A DNA stretch of 64,000 nt from an uncultured Mitsuokella sp. (GCA_945877355.1 CAMCRT010000003.1:30025-94024), one strand, 5' to 3'; positions 8,510 to 16,988 are shown, counted from the stretch's first letter. Translations and numbers: made by a program. The notes: generated by a model from the sequence alone, not told the origin.

Positions 8510-9550
8510 TTAGGATGCCAGGCGCACCTCGCGCACCCAGCGGTCCAGCAGCGCCTTCTTTTGTTCCTTTGTGAAATAGGCCTTCTGGCTGAACAGCACG
8601 ATATTCTTCCCGGCGAAAGCCTTGTAGGCCACCGTATCCGGGTTCGTCGTCAGAAAGTAGAAATTCTGCCCCTGCAGCGCCATCTGGGCATCGTCCGACA
8701 GCAGCCAGTCGGCAAAGGCCTTCGCATTTGCCGTGTCCTGGGCGCTTGCCCCGAGGGCCAGTCCTGTGCCCGTCAGGATCGCGCTCGTCCCATCGGCGGG
8801 ATAGACCAGCTTCAGGGGATAGCCGTCATGGATATAGCGAAGGGCCTCGCTCTCCACGGCGATGGCGATGTCCACCTCGCCCATGCCCGCCTGGCGCACG
8901 GGATTCGAGAGATACCTGGCATACTGCACCACATTTGGGTGGATGCCCCGCCATATCGCCAGCGTCGCCGTATCGCCGAACTGCGCCATCTGGCTGTAGA
9001 GGAGATTGGCCGAGGCATCGGCTGCCATGAAGTCCGTCACCCCGATGCGAGCCTTCGTCCGGGAGAGCTCCTGCCAGGTATCCGGCACCAGCCGCAGCGT
9101 CTTCATGTAGTCCCGATTGATGGCAAAGACCACCGGATCGTACCAGACGCCTGTCCAGTAGCCATCCGTCTGGCGGAAGGAGGCCGGCACCATATCATTT
9201 GTCTCCGATATATAGGGGATGAGGTACCCCTCCGCCGCAGCCTTTTGCAGGACGGCGGAGTCCGCCAGGACGATGGCCGCCCCATCCTTCTCCCCAGACT
9301 GATCCTTCAGACGGGCCAGCACATCGTCCGCGGACAGGGATATGATCTCGACCCGGACGCCTGCATACTCTTCATAGGCATTTGCCAGCACGCTGGCCGT
9401 CTCCACCGGCAGCGTCGTCAGCATGGAAATCGTCTGCCGTCCAGGCGGCTCCATCGCCTTCTTTTCCCGCGAGGATACGTAGAGTGTCATGCCCACCACG
9501 AGAATCAGGATGGCAGCCATGAGCCCTGCTAAGAATGCAGATCGCCTCAT
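8510..9550 (-). CDS. Extracellular solute-binding protein (ABC-type, iron/spermidine-like fold)
   Basis: The 346-residue protein has an N-terminal membrane anchor or signal sequence (AFLAGLMAAILILVVGMTLYV) without a lipobox cysteine, then a periplasmic-binding fold. Typical segments are MLTTLPVETASVLANAYEE, the hinge VWYDPVVFAINRDYMK, and VDIAIAVESEALRYI. It belongs to the Fe3+/thiamine/phosphonate-like binding protein cluster, but the ligand cannot be deduced. No permease or ATPase genes accompany it in the window, so it is an orphan binding protein or works with components encoded elsewhere. A divergent promoter pair with the acidic protein gene lies upstream. Confidence 0.82.
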   Translation of the reverse strand: MRRSAFLAGLMAAILILVVGMTLYVSSREKKAMEPPGRQTISMLTTLPVETASVLANAYEEYAGVRVEIISLSADDVLARLKDQSGEKDGAAIVLADSAVLQKAAAEGYLIPYISETNDMVPASFRQTDGYWTGVWYDPVVFAINRDYMKTLRLVPDTWQELSRTKARIGVTDFMAADASANLLYSQMAQFGDTATLAIWRGIHPNVVQYARYLSNPVRQAGMGEVDIAIAVESEALRYIHDGYPLKLVYPADGTSAILTGTGLALGASAQDTANAKAFADWLLSDDAQMALQGQNFYFLTTNPDTVAYKAFAGKNIVLFSQKAYFTKEQKKALLDRWVREVRLAS

Positions 9551-9587
9551 ATCCTTGCTCTCCTCCCTTCAACCTTACATTTCTCCT

Positions 9588-9616
9588 ATTATAGCGAAGA
9601 AACACCCTCCCTGCAA
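9588..9616 (-). promoter_or_regulatory. Promoter of the solute-binding protein gene
   Basis: Minus-strand TTGCAG (9611-9616) and TATAAT (9588-9593) have a 17-bp spacer. Its -35 lies 11 bp from the -35 of the divergent promoter at 9628-9656. Confidence 0.7.
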
Positions 9617-9627
9617 GACATGAGACC

Positions 9628-9656
9628 TTGTCGCCCTCCGAAATTTACGCTATAAT
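9628..9656 (+). promoter_or_regulatory. Promoter of the small acidic protein gene
   Basis: TTGTCG (9628-9633) and TATAAT (9651-9656) are separated by 17 bp. The gene starts 43 nt downstream. Confidence 0.7.
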
Positions 9657-9698
9657 GGGCGTAAGAACGATTCGGATTTGCATGAGGAGGGAAAGACG

Positions 9699-10106
9699 AT
9701 GGAAGAGGAATACATGCCGACAGGCCACCATGTCTATAGCGGGATGGGCTTTGGAAGGCAGCGGATGCATAACGAAGTCGTCGCAAAGGAAATGAAGCCC
9801 TTCGTCATCTCCCAGCCGGAGGCTCCAGCGCCTCCTTCCCCGACCGCTCCCGCAGAGGCCCCGGAAGAGGAAGCGATGGAAACGAGCGCAGTACCGGATG
9901 CCGAAATGGAAGAGCCCGCCCCCATCTGGGAGGAGGAGCAGGACAAGGACAGTGAGGACGAGGCCATCGATGACTACGGGGAGGCAGATCCTGAGGACAT
10001 CGCCGCCCGCATCGCCAGCGACCGCACCCAGAACCAGGCCGACATCCTGGAGGTTGCCCGCCAGCAGGCAGAGGCAGACGATACCATGGAGTCCGAAGAG
10101 ACATAA
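9699..10106 (+). CDS. Small acidic Glu/Pro-rich protein, unknown
   Basis: I do not recognise this 135-residue protein. It has no signal peptide or membrane segment. The first 35 residues (MEEEYMPTGHHVYSGMGFGR) are ordinary; then comes a long Glu/Ala/Pro-rich, probably disordered stretch, and a C-terminal amphipathic helix (DPEDIAARIASDRTQNQADI). The gene is supported by its own promoter (9628-9656), GAGGAGGGAAAGACG before the ATG, and a strong terminator just after the stop. An in-frame ATG 21 nt upstream has no site. It converges on the cheX gene. Function cannot be assigned; a partner-binding or regulatory role is only a guess. Confidence 0.75.
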   Translation: MEEEYMPTGHHVYSGMGFGRQRMHNEVVAKEMKPFVISQPEAPAPPSPTAPAEAPEEEAMETSAVPDAEMEEPAPIWEEEQDKDSEDEAIDDYGEADPEDIAARIASDRTQNQADILEVARQQAEADDTMESEET

Positions 10107-10118
10107 GAGATACAGAAA

Positions 10119-10149
10119 GGGCGCCCCACAGCGGGGCGCCCTATTTTTA
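10119..10149 (+). terminator. Terminator of the acidic protein gene
   Basis: A perfect 9-bp GC stem (10119-10127 with 10133-10141) is followed by TATTTTTAT. It may also work on the minus strand for cheX, where the following tract is weaker (TTTCTG). Confidence 0.85.
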
Positions 10150-10165
10150 TGCAAAAAATATGATT

Positions 10166-10630
10166 TCAGACCTGCTCGACGGCGATATCGAGCTCCACCA
10201 CATGGCCGGCCAGATCCATGTCCACCGTCAAAAACTGCGCGTCGCTGATCTTCACCTGCAGTCCCTCGCCGATGGAAAGGGACGGGGTGGAGATATCCAC
10301 ATCGAGGCCGAGGCCCGTGAGGTTCGTGGCGGCATTTGCCGTGAGCATGTTGCTCATCTCCGAGATGGCGCTCTGGGCCATGGCGTCGAACTCCGCCACG
10401 GGCATGCCCATCATCATCTGGGAGGCGATGAACTTCGCCGTGTCCTCGCTCATGTTGTAGACCACATTGCCGCGGAGCTGCTTCGTGAAGCCCACGATGA
10501 CAGATACGCCCTTGCCCTGGGCGTGCTTCTGCTGGACATAGAGCTTTGCGCGGGTCGGCGCAGGAAAGCCCATCTGCGGCATGACGGACTCGAAGGCATC
10601 CACGAAGGGATTGACTAGCTTTGCATCCAT
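10166..10630 (-). CDS. cheX: CheX-type chemotaxis phosphatase domain protein
   Basis: The 154-residue protein has the CheX fold signatures: an N-terminal amphipathic beta segment (VSVIVGFTKQLRGNVVYNMS) and the E-x2-N catalytic helix in ISEMSNMLTANAATN. CheX/CheC proteins hydrolyse the phosphoryl group of CheY-P and so terminate the chemotaxis signal. It starts 4 nt after the CheY-CheX fusion gene and is probably translated from the same mRNA. Its length is that of a single-domain CheX. No flagellar or chemotaxis-core genes are nearby in the window. Enzyme activity is inferred from the conserved Glu and Asn. Confidence 0.85.
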   Translation of the reverse strand: MDAKLVNPFVDAFESVMPQMGFPAPTRAKLYVQQKHAQGKGVSVIVGFTKQLRGNVVYNMSEDTAKFIASQMMMGMPVAEFDAMAQSAISEMSNMLTANAATNLTGLGLDVDISTPSLSIGEGLQVKISDAQFLTVDMDLAGHVVELDIAVEQV

Positions 10631-10634
10631 TTCA

Positions 10635-11495
10635 TCATTCTCCTTCTGAAAAACCGACGTTCAAATAGATATTTCCGATTTCCGTCTTTGCCGTGATGCG
10701 GTAGGTGGTAAGGCGGGGGCTCGCGATGCGGATGCTGTTTCCGCATATAGTGCCTGGCGGCGTGATGCGCATCTCCTTGTCCTTGAAGACATCGTTGATG
10801 CTGGAGACGCCCCGGCCCACGATGATGTTAGCCGACTCCTCCACCGTGTCGCTGGCATCCTCGTCCGGAACGTCCTTCGCTTCCTTCTTCGCCACGAGAG
10901 CCGCGAAGGCCTTCATGGTCTCCGTGTCCATCATGAGGACGGCGCGGCCCACCGGGTCGCCGGTGAGGCCGATGATGACGGCGACGCCGCTGACCTCCAG
11001 GAAGCGACGCTCATCGCTCGCCAGATCCATCTCCGCCTTGAGTCCCACCAGGTCAAAGAGGCCGCCCTGCAGAGCCCGGACAAAGGGCTTCACATAGGAC
11101 TCCCGCAGGATCTGACCCTTGCTCACCTTGTTCTGGCACAGGAGGAGCAGCGTGTCGATGAGGTCATTGGCGCTGACGGGCTTCTGGAGGAAGGAGCTGA
11201 TACCCACATCCCGGCCCCTCGCTATGAGGCTTGCGTCCTTCATGGCGCTGATCATGACGATCTTCGCATTCGGATCGTAGGCCATGATGCGCTTGCTGCA
11301 CTCGATGCCATCGGCATCCGGGAGGTTCATGTCCATCGTCACGACGGCGGGCTGAGTCTCCGCATAGAGGGTAATCGCCTCTGCCGCGTTCTTCGCCTCG
11401 GCGCAGACCTCGAAGTTCGTCTTCTTGAGGCTTTCGCCCAGCATGACCCGGCTCATCTTGGAGTCGTCGACGATCATCACTTTGACTTTTTCCAC
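10635..11495 (-). CDS. Response regulator receiver domain fused to a CheX-like domain
   Basis: The N-terminal 125 residues are a CheY receiver: acidic pocket VMIVDDSKMSR, phospho-acceptor Asp in VVTMDMNLPD (about residue 55), and the KPVSAND lysine. Residues about 130-286 form a second, CheX-like domain with VEESANIIVGRGVSSIN, which contains the E-x2-N motif. A receiver tethered to a phosphatase-like domain could be a self-limiting response regulator or a phosphate sink. The start is a GTG at 11495 with AGGTGA six nt upstream. The leader is about 85 nt and contains a hairpin; the promoter is at 11588-11616. It is coupled to cheX downstream. Confidence 0.85.
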   Translation of the reverse strand: MEKVKVMIVDDSKMSRVMLGESLKKTNFEVCAEAKNAAEAITLYAETQPAVVTMDMNLPDADGIECSKRIMAYDPNAKIVMISAMKDASLIARGRDVGISSFLQKPVSANDLIDTLLLLCQNKVSKGQILRESYVKPFVRALQGGLFDLVGLKAEMDLASDERRFLEVSGVAVIIGLTGDPVGRAVLMMDTETMKAFAALVAKKEAKDVPDEDASDTVEESANIIVGRGVSSINDVFKDKEMRITPPGTICGNSIRIASPRLTTYRITAKTEIGNIYLNVGFSEGE

Positions 11496-11587
11496 AACTG
11501 CTCACCTGCTATCTTGCTTATATCCCATCCAAGGAGGCAGCCCATTGCCGCCTCCGCCTATAGTCCAAAAGTCGTACCCTTCTCTTC

Positions 11588-11616
11588 ATTGTAATGGAAT
11601 GATACAATTTTTTCAA
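11588..11616 (-). promoter_or_regulatory. Promoter of the CheY-CheX / cheX operon
   Basis: Minus-strand TTGAAA (11611-11616) and TACAAT (11588-11593) are 17 bp apart. The stretch 11496-11726 also holds a 9-bp hairpin in the leader (around 11530-11555) without a T-tract; no other feature is evident there. Confidence 0.65.
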
Positions 11617-11726
11617 TACGTTTTCCCGCCGCATTTGCAGAAAATCAAAATTTGGGTACTCTCTATATCTTTCGCCGAGCAGTCGGAATTTCCCTTCTTG
11701 TCCGCAACATTTCTGTCAAGAAATTT

Positions 11727-13115
11727 TTATTTTGCCCCCTCCATGCGGGAAAGGAGCGTGCGGGCCACATAGACGCCGGAGGCACCCGCCTGGGAAAGGC
11801 CCCGGGTCACGCCGGCCCCATCGCCTGCCGCAAAGATATTCGGATGGTTCGTCTCCAGCTCCTTTGAGAGGACGATGCGGGAGCTGTAGAACTTCACCTC
11901 CACGCCGTAGAGGAGCGTGTCGTCGTTCGCCGTGCCGGGGGCCAGCTTGTCGAGGGCCTGGATCATCTCGATGATATTGTCGAGATGGCGCTTCGGCAGC
12001 ACGAGGGAGAGGTCCCCTGGCGTCGCCTGGAGCGTGGGCTCCAGGAAGCTGTGGCCCATGCGGTGGGCGTTCGTGCGGCGTCCCTGGATGAGGTCGCCAA
12101 ACCGCTGCATGATGATGCCGCCCCCCAGCATATTGGAGAAGGAGGCGATGCGCTTGCCGTACTGGTGGGGCTCCCGGAAGGGCTCCGTGAAGTGGTTCGA
12201 CACGAGGAGCGCAAAGTTCGTATTGTGGCTCTGGAGCTTCGGGTCGCTGTAGGAGTGGCCGTTCACCGTCACGATGCCGTCCGTATTCTCCATGACCACG
12301 TGGCCGTGGGGATTCATGCAGAAGGTGCGCACCACGTCGCCGTAGCGCTTCGTGCGATAGAGGAGCTTCGCCTCATAGACCTGGCTCGTGATGGGATCCC
12401 AGACCGCGTCCGGAAGCTCTACGCGGACGCCCACGTCCACCCGATTATTCTCCTGCTCGATGCCGAGGCGCTCGCACTCCTTCGAGAACCACTCGGCGCC
12501 GGCCCGGCCCGGCACCACCACGAGATATTTGCCACCGATGCGCTCGCCGGACTCCAGCGTCACCGCATTGTCTCCCTTGCCGTCCGACTCGATGTGGGCC
12601 ACGGGGGTCTTAAAACGGAACTCCACCTTGTCCTTCAGATACTCGTAGGTATTTTCCAGCATCCGGAGGTTGTTCTCCGTGCCCAGGTGGCGGACGCTGG
12701 CCTCCAGGAGGTGCAGGTCATGCTGCAGCGCCCGGTAACCGATATCCGAGCCCTTCGTGGTGAAGATCTCCGGCGGGGCCCCGTGCTTCTGATTGATCTT
12801 GTCCACATAGCGGATGAGGTCCATGACCTGGCTGTCCTTCAGATAGTCCCCGAGCCACCCGCCAAAGGCGGTGGTGAAGTTATACTTCCCATCGGAGAAC
12901 GCCCCGGCGCCGCCAAAGCCCCGCATGATGGAGCAGGGCTTGCAGCCGATGCAGCTGGGCACCTTCCCAGCAGATATGGGACAGACCCGGTGATAGATAT
13001 CGCTCCCAGACTCCAGCACCAGCACCTTCAGATCCGGCTTCTTCTCCACCAGCTCATAGGCCGCAAACGTCCCCGCAGGCCCTGCTCCGACAATGATAAC
13101 GTCATAGTTTTTCAT
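11727..13115 (-). CDS. FAD-dependent oxidoreductase (COG2509-like dehydrogenase)
   Basis: The 462-residue flavoprotein opens with a Rossmann motif (DVIIVGAGPAGTFAAYEL) and closes with the second FAD-binding motif (IFAAGDGAGVTRGLSQAG). Between them are CIGCKPCSIMRGFGGAGAFSDGKYN, the cysteine-containing block of the 'uncharacterized FAD-dependent dehydrogenase' family. Substrate and physiological role are not established for the family. The ATG at 13115 follows AGGAG at an 11-nt spacing. It lies 34 nt after the sulfatase gene with no terminator between, so the C39 peptidase, sulfatase and this gene may form one transcript. I see no terminator directly after it. Confidence 0.88.
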   Translation of the reverse strand: MKNYDVIIVGAGPAGTFAAYELVEKKPDLKVLVLESGSDIYHRVCPISAGKVPSCIGCKPCSIMRGFGGAGAFSDGKYNFTTAFGGWLGDYLKDSQVMDLIRYVDKINQKHGAPPEIFTTKGSDIGYRALQHDLHLLEASVRHLGTENNLRMLENTYEYLKDKVEFRFKTPVAHIESDGKGDNAVTLESGERIGGKYLVVVPGRAGAEWFSKECERLGIEQENNRVDVGVRVELPDAVWDPITSQVYEAKLLYRTKRYGDVVRTFCMNPHGHVVMENTDGIVTVNGHSYSDPKLQSHNTNFALLVSNHFTEPFREPHQYGKRIASFSNMLGGGIIMQRFGDLIQGRRTNAHRMGHSFLEPTLQATPGDLSLVLPKRHLDNIIEMIQALDKLAPGTANDDTLLYGVEVKFYSSRIVLSKELETNHPNIFAAGDGAGVTRGLSQAGASGVYVARTLLSRMEGAK

Positions 13116-13149
13116 GGTGTATTCTGCTCCTAAGACATACTTCTATATA

Positions 13150-15270
13150 TTATGTAGCACTTTTCTGATCGTCCGTTTTGCGGTACCACTCGATGCGCTT
13201 CTCCCGCATCTCCGGCCACTGGCAGCCGCCGTTGTCCACGGCCTCGACGAACTCTCTGGCGAGGCTCTCCATTTTATCCCATACAGCTCTGTCCTCGACA
13301 GGCTTTGTCGTAAAGCGATGATAGAGCTCCGCCTTTGCCTCTTCCATGTTGGTGCGGCCATCCTCATCGACGATTTCCCGGGACTCCACCCGGTACTCGT
13401 ATTCCTTCGTCCGTATTGCCAGACGGAAGGGGATCCCCGGGAAAATGGACATGCTCACCGCATAGCCCCGCTCCTCACCGCCAAATACCTTCGGGAGGCA
13501 GCCCGCTGCCTTTGGTTGGGGTACTCCGGTAAGATGCGCAATCGTCGGGAAGATGTCCACGCTGCTCGTCATCTCATCTACCCGACCGAGAGCCGGCACG
13601 CCAGCCCCCCGCAGCATAAAGGCGGCCCCCACCTGGCGCTCGCTCAGAAGATAGCGCTCCTCGTCCGTATCAAACACGGAGACGCCATGGTCGGAATACA
13701 GCACGACGAGGTACTCATCCTCCTGATAATTTTTCTCCAGATAATCAAAGAGGTAGCCCATAGCCCTATCTGTCGCATGAATCCCATCGAGTACCCCCTG
13801 CTGATACAGCTCGTCATTGGGGAGATAAACAGACGTATCCTTTTGCACCCGGCGAACCGTATGTTTCTCCAACGGCACGCGAGTATCTGTCTCCATGGGG
13901 AAGGAAAATTGCTTTGCATCCCAGGGATGGATATTCATGATATGAAGGGAAAGGTATTGATCCGTATCCGCGAGTGCCTTCAGGGAGGTGATTGCCCGCT
14001 CGACAATCTCGTGAGCTTTGAGCTCGTAGGAGTTGATGAGGAGCCACTCATAGCCGCTCATGGCCCCGGTGTAGACCCCATCGCCGCCGCAGCCAAGGGC
14101 TGCCATATAGTAGCCGCGGCCCTTCAGTTCCTCCGAGAGGCACGCCACGTTCTCGTTGAGCTTGAGATACTGCTTTTCCTTGAAGAGCCGCGTCTGCGTA
14201 GGATAAAGGCTCGTCTCGATGGTCTGGACAGAGGGATAGGTGTACTCCGACACGGAATGATGGTCGTCGAAGATAACGCCTCTTTCAAAAAAGCGCAGAA
14301 GGTTCGGCACATCCTGATAGCCTCGCTCCTTGACGACCCGCCAGGGAAGTGCGTCCAGCAGGATCTGGAGAACGATCTTCCTTCGCTTCGGGCTATGCCC
14401 CAGCGGGATGGGATTCCCCACCAGGAAGGGACTGTCTGAGGAAAGAGAGAGCGCGCCTGACACACGAAAGGGGCAGAAGGACCATTTGCCGACCCAGCCT
14501 TCCACATGCTTCCCGCCGGAAAGAAAATCGATTTTCTGGCATTTCTCTTGCCCTGCAATCGGGAGGATTGCACCTGTCTCAGGGAGCTCAAGCCTGTGGT
14601 TTTCCTTTGCAGCAAGCTCCTCACCACGCATGAGTTCAAAGACAAAATCTCCTGCAACAATCCCCATCATATCCGGATTATCCTTGATGGCAGCAAGAAG
14701 CGTCCCCTTTGCCCCAAACTGCTCCTGCACGGTGTATGCTCCGACAAAGTAGGGCTTATGGGGCGAGTCCACGTCTGGCAGAAATTCGCCAGCATACATG
14801 CCCGAGTAAGCCGCAAGTCCGTTTTCCGTCAGATGCATGCGCTCGTAGGCAAAGGGGGCGTAGTTGGACTGTCCTAGTCCAAGGGAAAGCATTTCGAGGT
14901 TCTCCTCCAGGTCCTTCCGGCTGCCCTGGTAGTCGAACTGCTCCCCATAGTGGCGGGAGAGACGGCCGCTAAAGAGGAAGGATTTGCCCACTTCACCCCT
15001 TTCCATATACGCATCCCTGAGGATGCGCCAGAGCTCGATATTTACCTTACGGGTGCGATAGGCCTTCTCCCCGTACTCCAGTGCCACGTCCACATTTCCG
15101 TGGGTGAGAGCATAGCGGGCGTAGAATATCATGGCATCCTCATCCGTCTCGCGCCCTTTCCAGAACTCCGCCAGGAGTGCCAGGTACTCGTCGTCGAATT
15201 TCCCCTGGCTCAGCCAATCCGCCAGCTTGTAGAAAAGCTCGCTTCGCCTCTCCCGTTCCCTTTGCTCCAT
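13150..15270 (-). CDS. TPR-like protein fused to a sulfatase / alkaline-phosphatase-fold hydrolase
   Basis: Residues about 1-125 are helical and TPR-like (DEDAMIFYARYALTHGNVDVALEYGEKA). Residues about 295-640 carry a sulfatase-type core: metal-binding Asp in VLQILLDALPW (about 306), a candidate nucleophile in SEYTYPSVQTIETSLYPTQ (Ser or Thr; no Cys-x-Pro-x-Arg formylglycine motif), and a second metal-site motif VVLYSDHGVSVF. The Ser/Thr type is typical of phosphate-ester transferases such as LTA synthases and phosphoethanolamine transferases rather than true sulfatases. However, there are no membrane segments, so it is probably cytoplasmic. The start has GGGAACGGG-type spacing 15 nt after the C39 gene. 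The substrate is unknown. Confidence 0.85.
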   Translation of the reverse strand: MEQRERERRSELFYKLADWLSQGKFDDEYLALLAEFWKGRETDEDAMIFYARYALTHGNVDVALEYGEKAYRTRKVNIELWRILRDAYMERGEVGKSFLFSGRLSRHYGEQFDYQGSRKDLEENLEMLSLGLGQSNYAPFAYERMHLTENGLAAYSGMYAGEFLPDVDSPHKPYFVGAYTVQEQFGAKGTLLAAIKDNPDMMGIVAGDFVFELMRGEELAAKENHRLELPETGAILPIAGQEKCQKIDFLSGGKHVEGWVGKWSFCPFRVSGALSLSSDSPFLVGNPIPLGHSPKRRKIVLQILLDALPWRVVKERGYQDVPNLLRFFERGVIFDDHHSVSEYTYPSVQTIETSLYPTQTRLFKEKQYLKLNENVACLSEELKGRGYYMAALGCGGDGVYTGAMSGYEWLLINSYELKAHEIVERAITSLKALADTDQYLSLHIMNIHPWDAKQFSFPMETDTRVPLEKHTVRRVQKDTSVYLPNDELYQQGVLDGIHATDRAMGYLFDYLEKNYQEDEYLVVLYSDHGVSVFDTDEERYLLSERQVGAAFMLRGAGVPALGRVDEMTSSVDIFPTIAHLTGVPQPKAAGCLPKVFGGEERGYAVSMSIFPGIPFRLAIRTKEYEYRVESREIVDEDGRTNMEEAKAELYHRFTTKPVEDRAVWDKMESLAREFVEAVDNGGCQWPEMREKRIEWYRKTDDQKSAT

Positions 15271-15285
15271 CGTTCCACTTCCTCA

Positions 15286-15921
15286 TCAGATAAAGTACTC
15301 AATCGTATTGGCCGCCGTCTTTTTCGTGCGCTCGTTAAAGAGGATGACCGCCTCCCGGTCCTCCACGGGGCCCAGGGCGTAGGGGGTGAGCTCTTCCTTA
15401 TTAAAGCAGCCCTCCGGCACCCGGCGGTTGAAGGCGAAGGGATGGTCACAGTCGATGGTGATGCCCGTGCCGGAAAACTCCGGCTTCTCGGCGGACTTCG
15501 GCAGGTACCAGGGGTCGAACATCAGGATCTCCTTCTCCTCCTCCCCCGTGAGGAGCGCATAGTGCTCCACGTCATAGAAAAGGCGCACGACGGCGACGCC
15601 GCCCCGGCGCAGGGCGTCGCTCACGTAGCTCTCCTGCCCCAGGAAGACCTGTCTCCCCGACAGATAGCGGCTGGAGAGCGGCAGGTTCGTCGCGTGACCG
15701 AAGCCGTCGAGCCAGTTCGACAGGAACATCATGGCCATGCGGCTCGTGCCTGCCCGGCAGGGCTCGCCCTTTGCATTGTAGCAGTCAAGGCTGTACAGCA
15801 TGATATTGCGGATGATTTCCGGCGGGATCTCCGCCCGCTCAAAAAGGAAGCTCACGGCGTTCAGCATTGTCGTGGGCCCGCAGTCATACTCGGAAAATTG
15901 ATAGTGCAGCGGACTTTTCAT
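15286..15921 (-). CDS. C39-like papain-fold cysteine peptidase or transferase
   Basis: The 211-residue protein begins LHYQFSEYDCGPTTMLNAVS, the hallmark C39-like block with catalytic Cys (residue 14) preceded by an acidic position instead of Gln. The His (DVEHYALLTG) and Asp (ILMFDPWYLP) of a papain-like triad follow in order. There is no signal peptide, so it acts in the cytoplasm. It is not a bacteriocin ABC exporter because the transporter domains are absent. It is translated from its own GGAAAGGAACGCG site and lies 15 nt upstream of the TPR-sulfatase gene, suggesting a joint function, perhaps amide or ester transfer. The family assignment is good; the substrate is unknown. Confidence 0.8.
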   Translation of the reverse strand: MKSPLHYQFSEYDCGPTTMLNAVSFLFERAEIPPEIIRNIMLYSLDCYNAKGEPCRAGTSRMAMMFLSNWLDGFGHATNLPLSSRYLSGRQVFLGQESYVSDALRRGGVAVVRLFYDVEHYALLTGEEEKEILMFDPWYLPKSAEKPEFSGTGITIDCDHPFAFNRRVPEGCFNKEELTPYALGPVEDREAVILFNERTKKTAANTIEYFI

Positions 15922-15979
15922 CGCGTTCCTTTCCAGAAGGGCACGGCTATGTGCCTCCTCTCCTTCCTATTACTTTCTC

Positions 15980-16009
15980 ATTATACAACAACTGCATGAG
16001 AAAGAACAA
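15980..16009 (-). promoter_or_regulatory. Promoter of the C39 / TPR-sulfatase unit
   Basis: Minus-strand TTGTTC (16004-16009) and TATAAT (15980-15985) are separated by 18 bp. Confidence 0.6.
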
Positions 16010-16035
16010 CACACGCATATCCAAAACCGCCTTTT

Positions 16036-16047
16036 CTATGGTATACT
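16036..16047 (+). promoter_or_regulatory. Extended -10 promoter of the phosphatase gene
   Basis: TATACT (16042-16047) is preceded by TGG, an extended -10. The -35 region is poor. The gene starts 31 nt downstream. Confidence 0.55.
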
Positions 16048-16077
16048 AGAATAAGATTTCAGGATGGAGGTGATGGT

Positions 16078-16908
16078 ATGAATATCATAGAGGAGCTGGA
16101 CAAACGGCGCAGGCGCCTTTCCCCGAAAACGCGCCTCACATCAGAAAACGGCATGGTCCTCGCGCAGGACAGCAATGCTTTCCGCCGGATCCTGGCCATC
16201 GGCGATATCCACGGCAGCTACAGCCGGCTCATGCGCCTCTTTGATCGCATCGACTTCTGCCCCCAGGAGGATCTCCTGATTTTCCTGGGAGATATCGTGG
16301 ACCGGGGCAGTGAGAGTGCCGAGTGCCTGCGCTTCCTCATGGATCTCCAGGAGGAGTCCCCCGCCGTCGCCGTCCTCACGGGCAACCATGAGGCGATGCT
16401 CATGGACTACTTCGAGAAGAACAGCATCCGGGAGCCCATGAATACAAACCACGGCTGGATCACCAGCGGCGGCGCCCCCACCTACGAGAGCCTCCGGGCC
16501 CTCTACGATGTCGATGCCCACCTGTATCGGGATGTGCTGGGCTTCCTGCTGTCCCTGGATCACATTGCTGCCATCGGAGAGGAATTTCTCTTCACCCACG
16601 CGGGCTTTTACCCAGGGGCCTCCTACGAAAAGCAGTACGACTCCATGCTGTGGCTGCGGGAGGAATTTCTGCGGGACTACACGGGAGATAAGACCGTGGT
16701 GGTAGGCCACACCCCTGTCCAATGCTTCGACAGGCGGCGAAGGGCTCCCCTCGTCTTTTCCAATGGCGTCATCGACTGTGACACGGGCTCCTTCCTGCCC
16801 GATGGCGCCATCACCTGCGTGGATGTGAAAGCGCGTACCTTCTGGCAAAGCGAGGGCGAAAAAGAGGAGCGCCCCCTTCCCCCTCCCATCCCCATAGCCC
16901 TTGCATAG
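16078..16908 (+). CDS. PPP-family serine/threonine phosphatase-like metallophosphoesterase
   Basis: All calcineurin-type metal motifs are present in order: GDIHGSYSRL, GDIVDRGSESAE, LTGNHEAML, a His in FLFTHAGFY, and VVGHTPVQC. The 276-residue length fits bacterial PPP-type phosphatases or Ap4A-hydrolase-like enzymes. The protein is cytoplasmic and probably removes phosphate from proteins or cleaves dinucleoside polyphosphates; sequence alone does not decide. GGAGGTGATGGT gives a clear ATG start at 16078. The C-terminal 15 residues are Pro/Glu-rich. It is a single-gene unit divergent from the C39 gene. No specific terminator is evident before the LysM promoter. Confidence 0.88.
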   Translation: MNIIEELDKRRRRLSPKTRLTSENGMVLAQDSNAFRRILAIGDIHGSYSRLMRLFDRIDFCPQEDLLIFLGDIVDRGSESAECLRFLMDLQEESPAVAVLTGNHEAMLMDYFEKNSIREPMNTNHGWITSGGAPTYESLRALYDVDAHLYRDVLGFLLSLDHIAAIGEEFLFTHAGFYPGASYEKQYDSMLWLREEFLRDYTGDKTVVVGHTPVQCFDRRRRAPLVFSNGVIDCDTGSFLPDGAITCVDVKARTFWQSEGEKEERPLPPPIPIALA

Positions 16909-16960
16909 CAACGGGTCTGATGCTGCTGAAAATTTTCTGGAAATATTTTTCAAAACCCTC

Positions 16961-16988
16961 TTGCATTCTGAAAAAAAGCTGATATAAT
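16961..16988 (+). promoter_or_regulatory. Promoter of the LysM protein gene
   Basis: TTGCAT (16961-16966) and TATAAT (16983-16988) are 16 bp apart, with TGA just before the -10 (extended -10). Confidence 0.72.
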
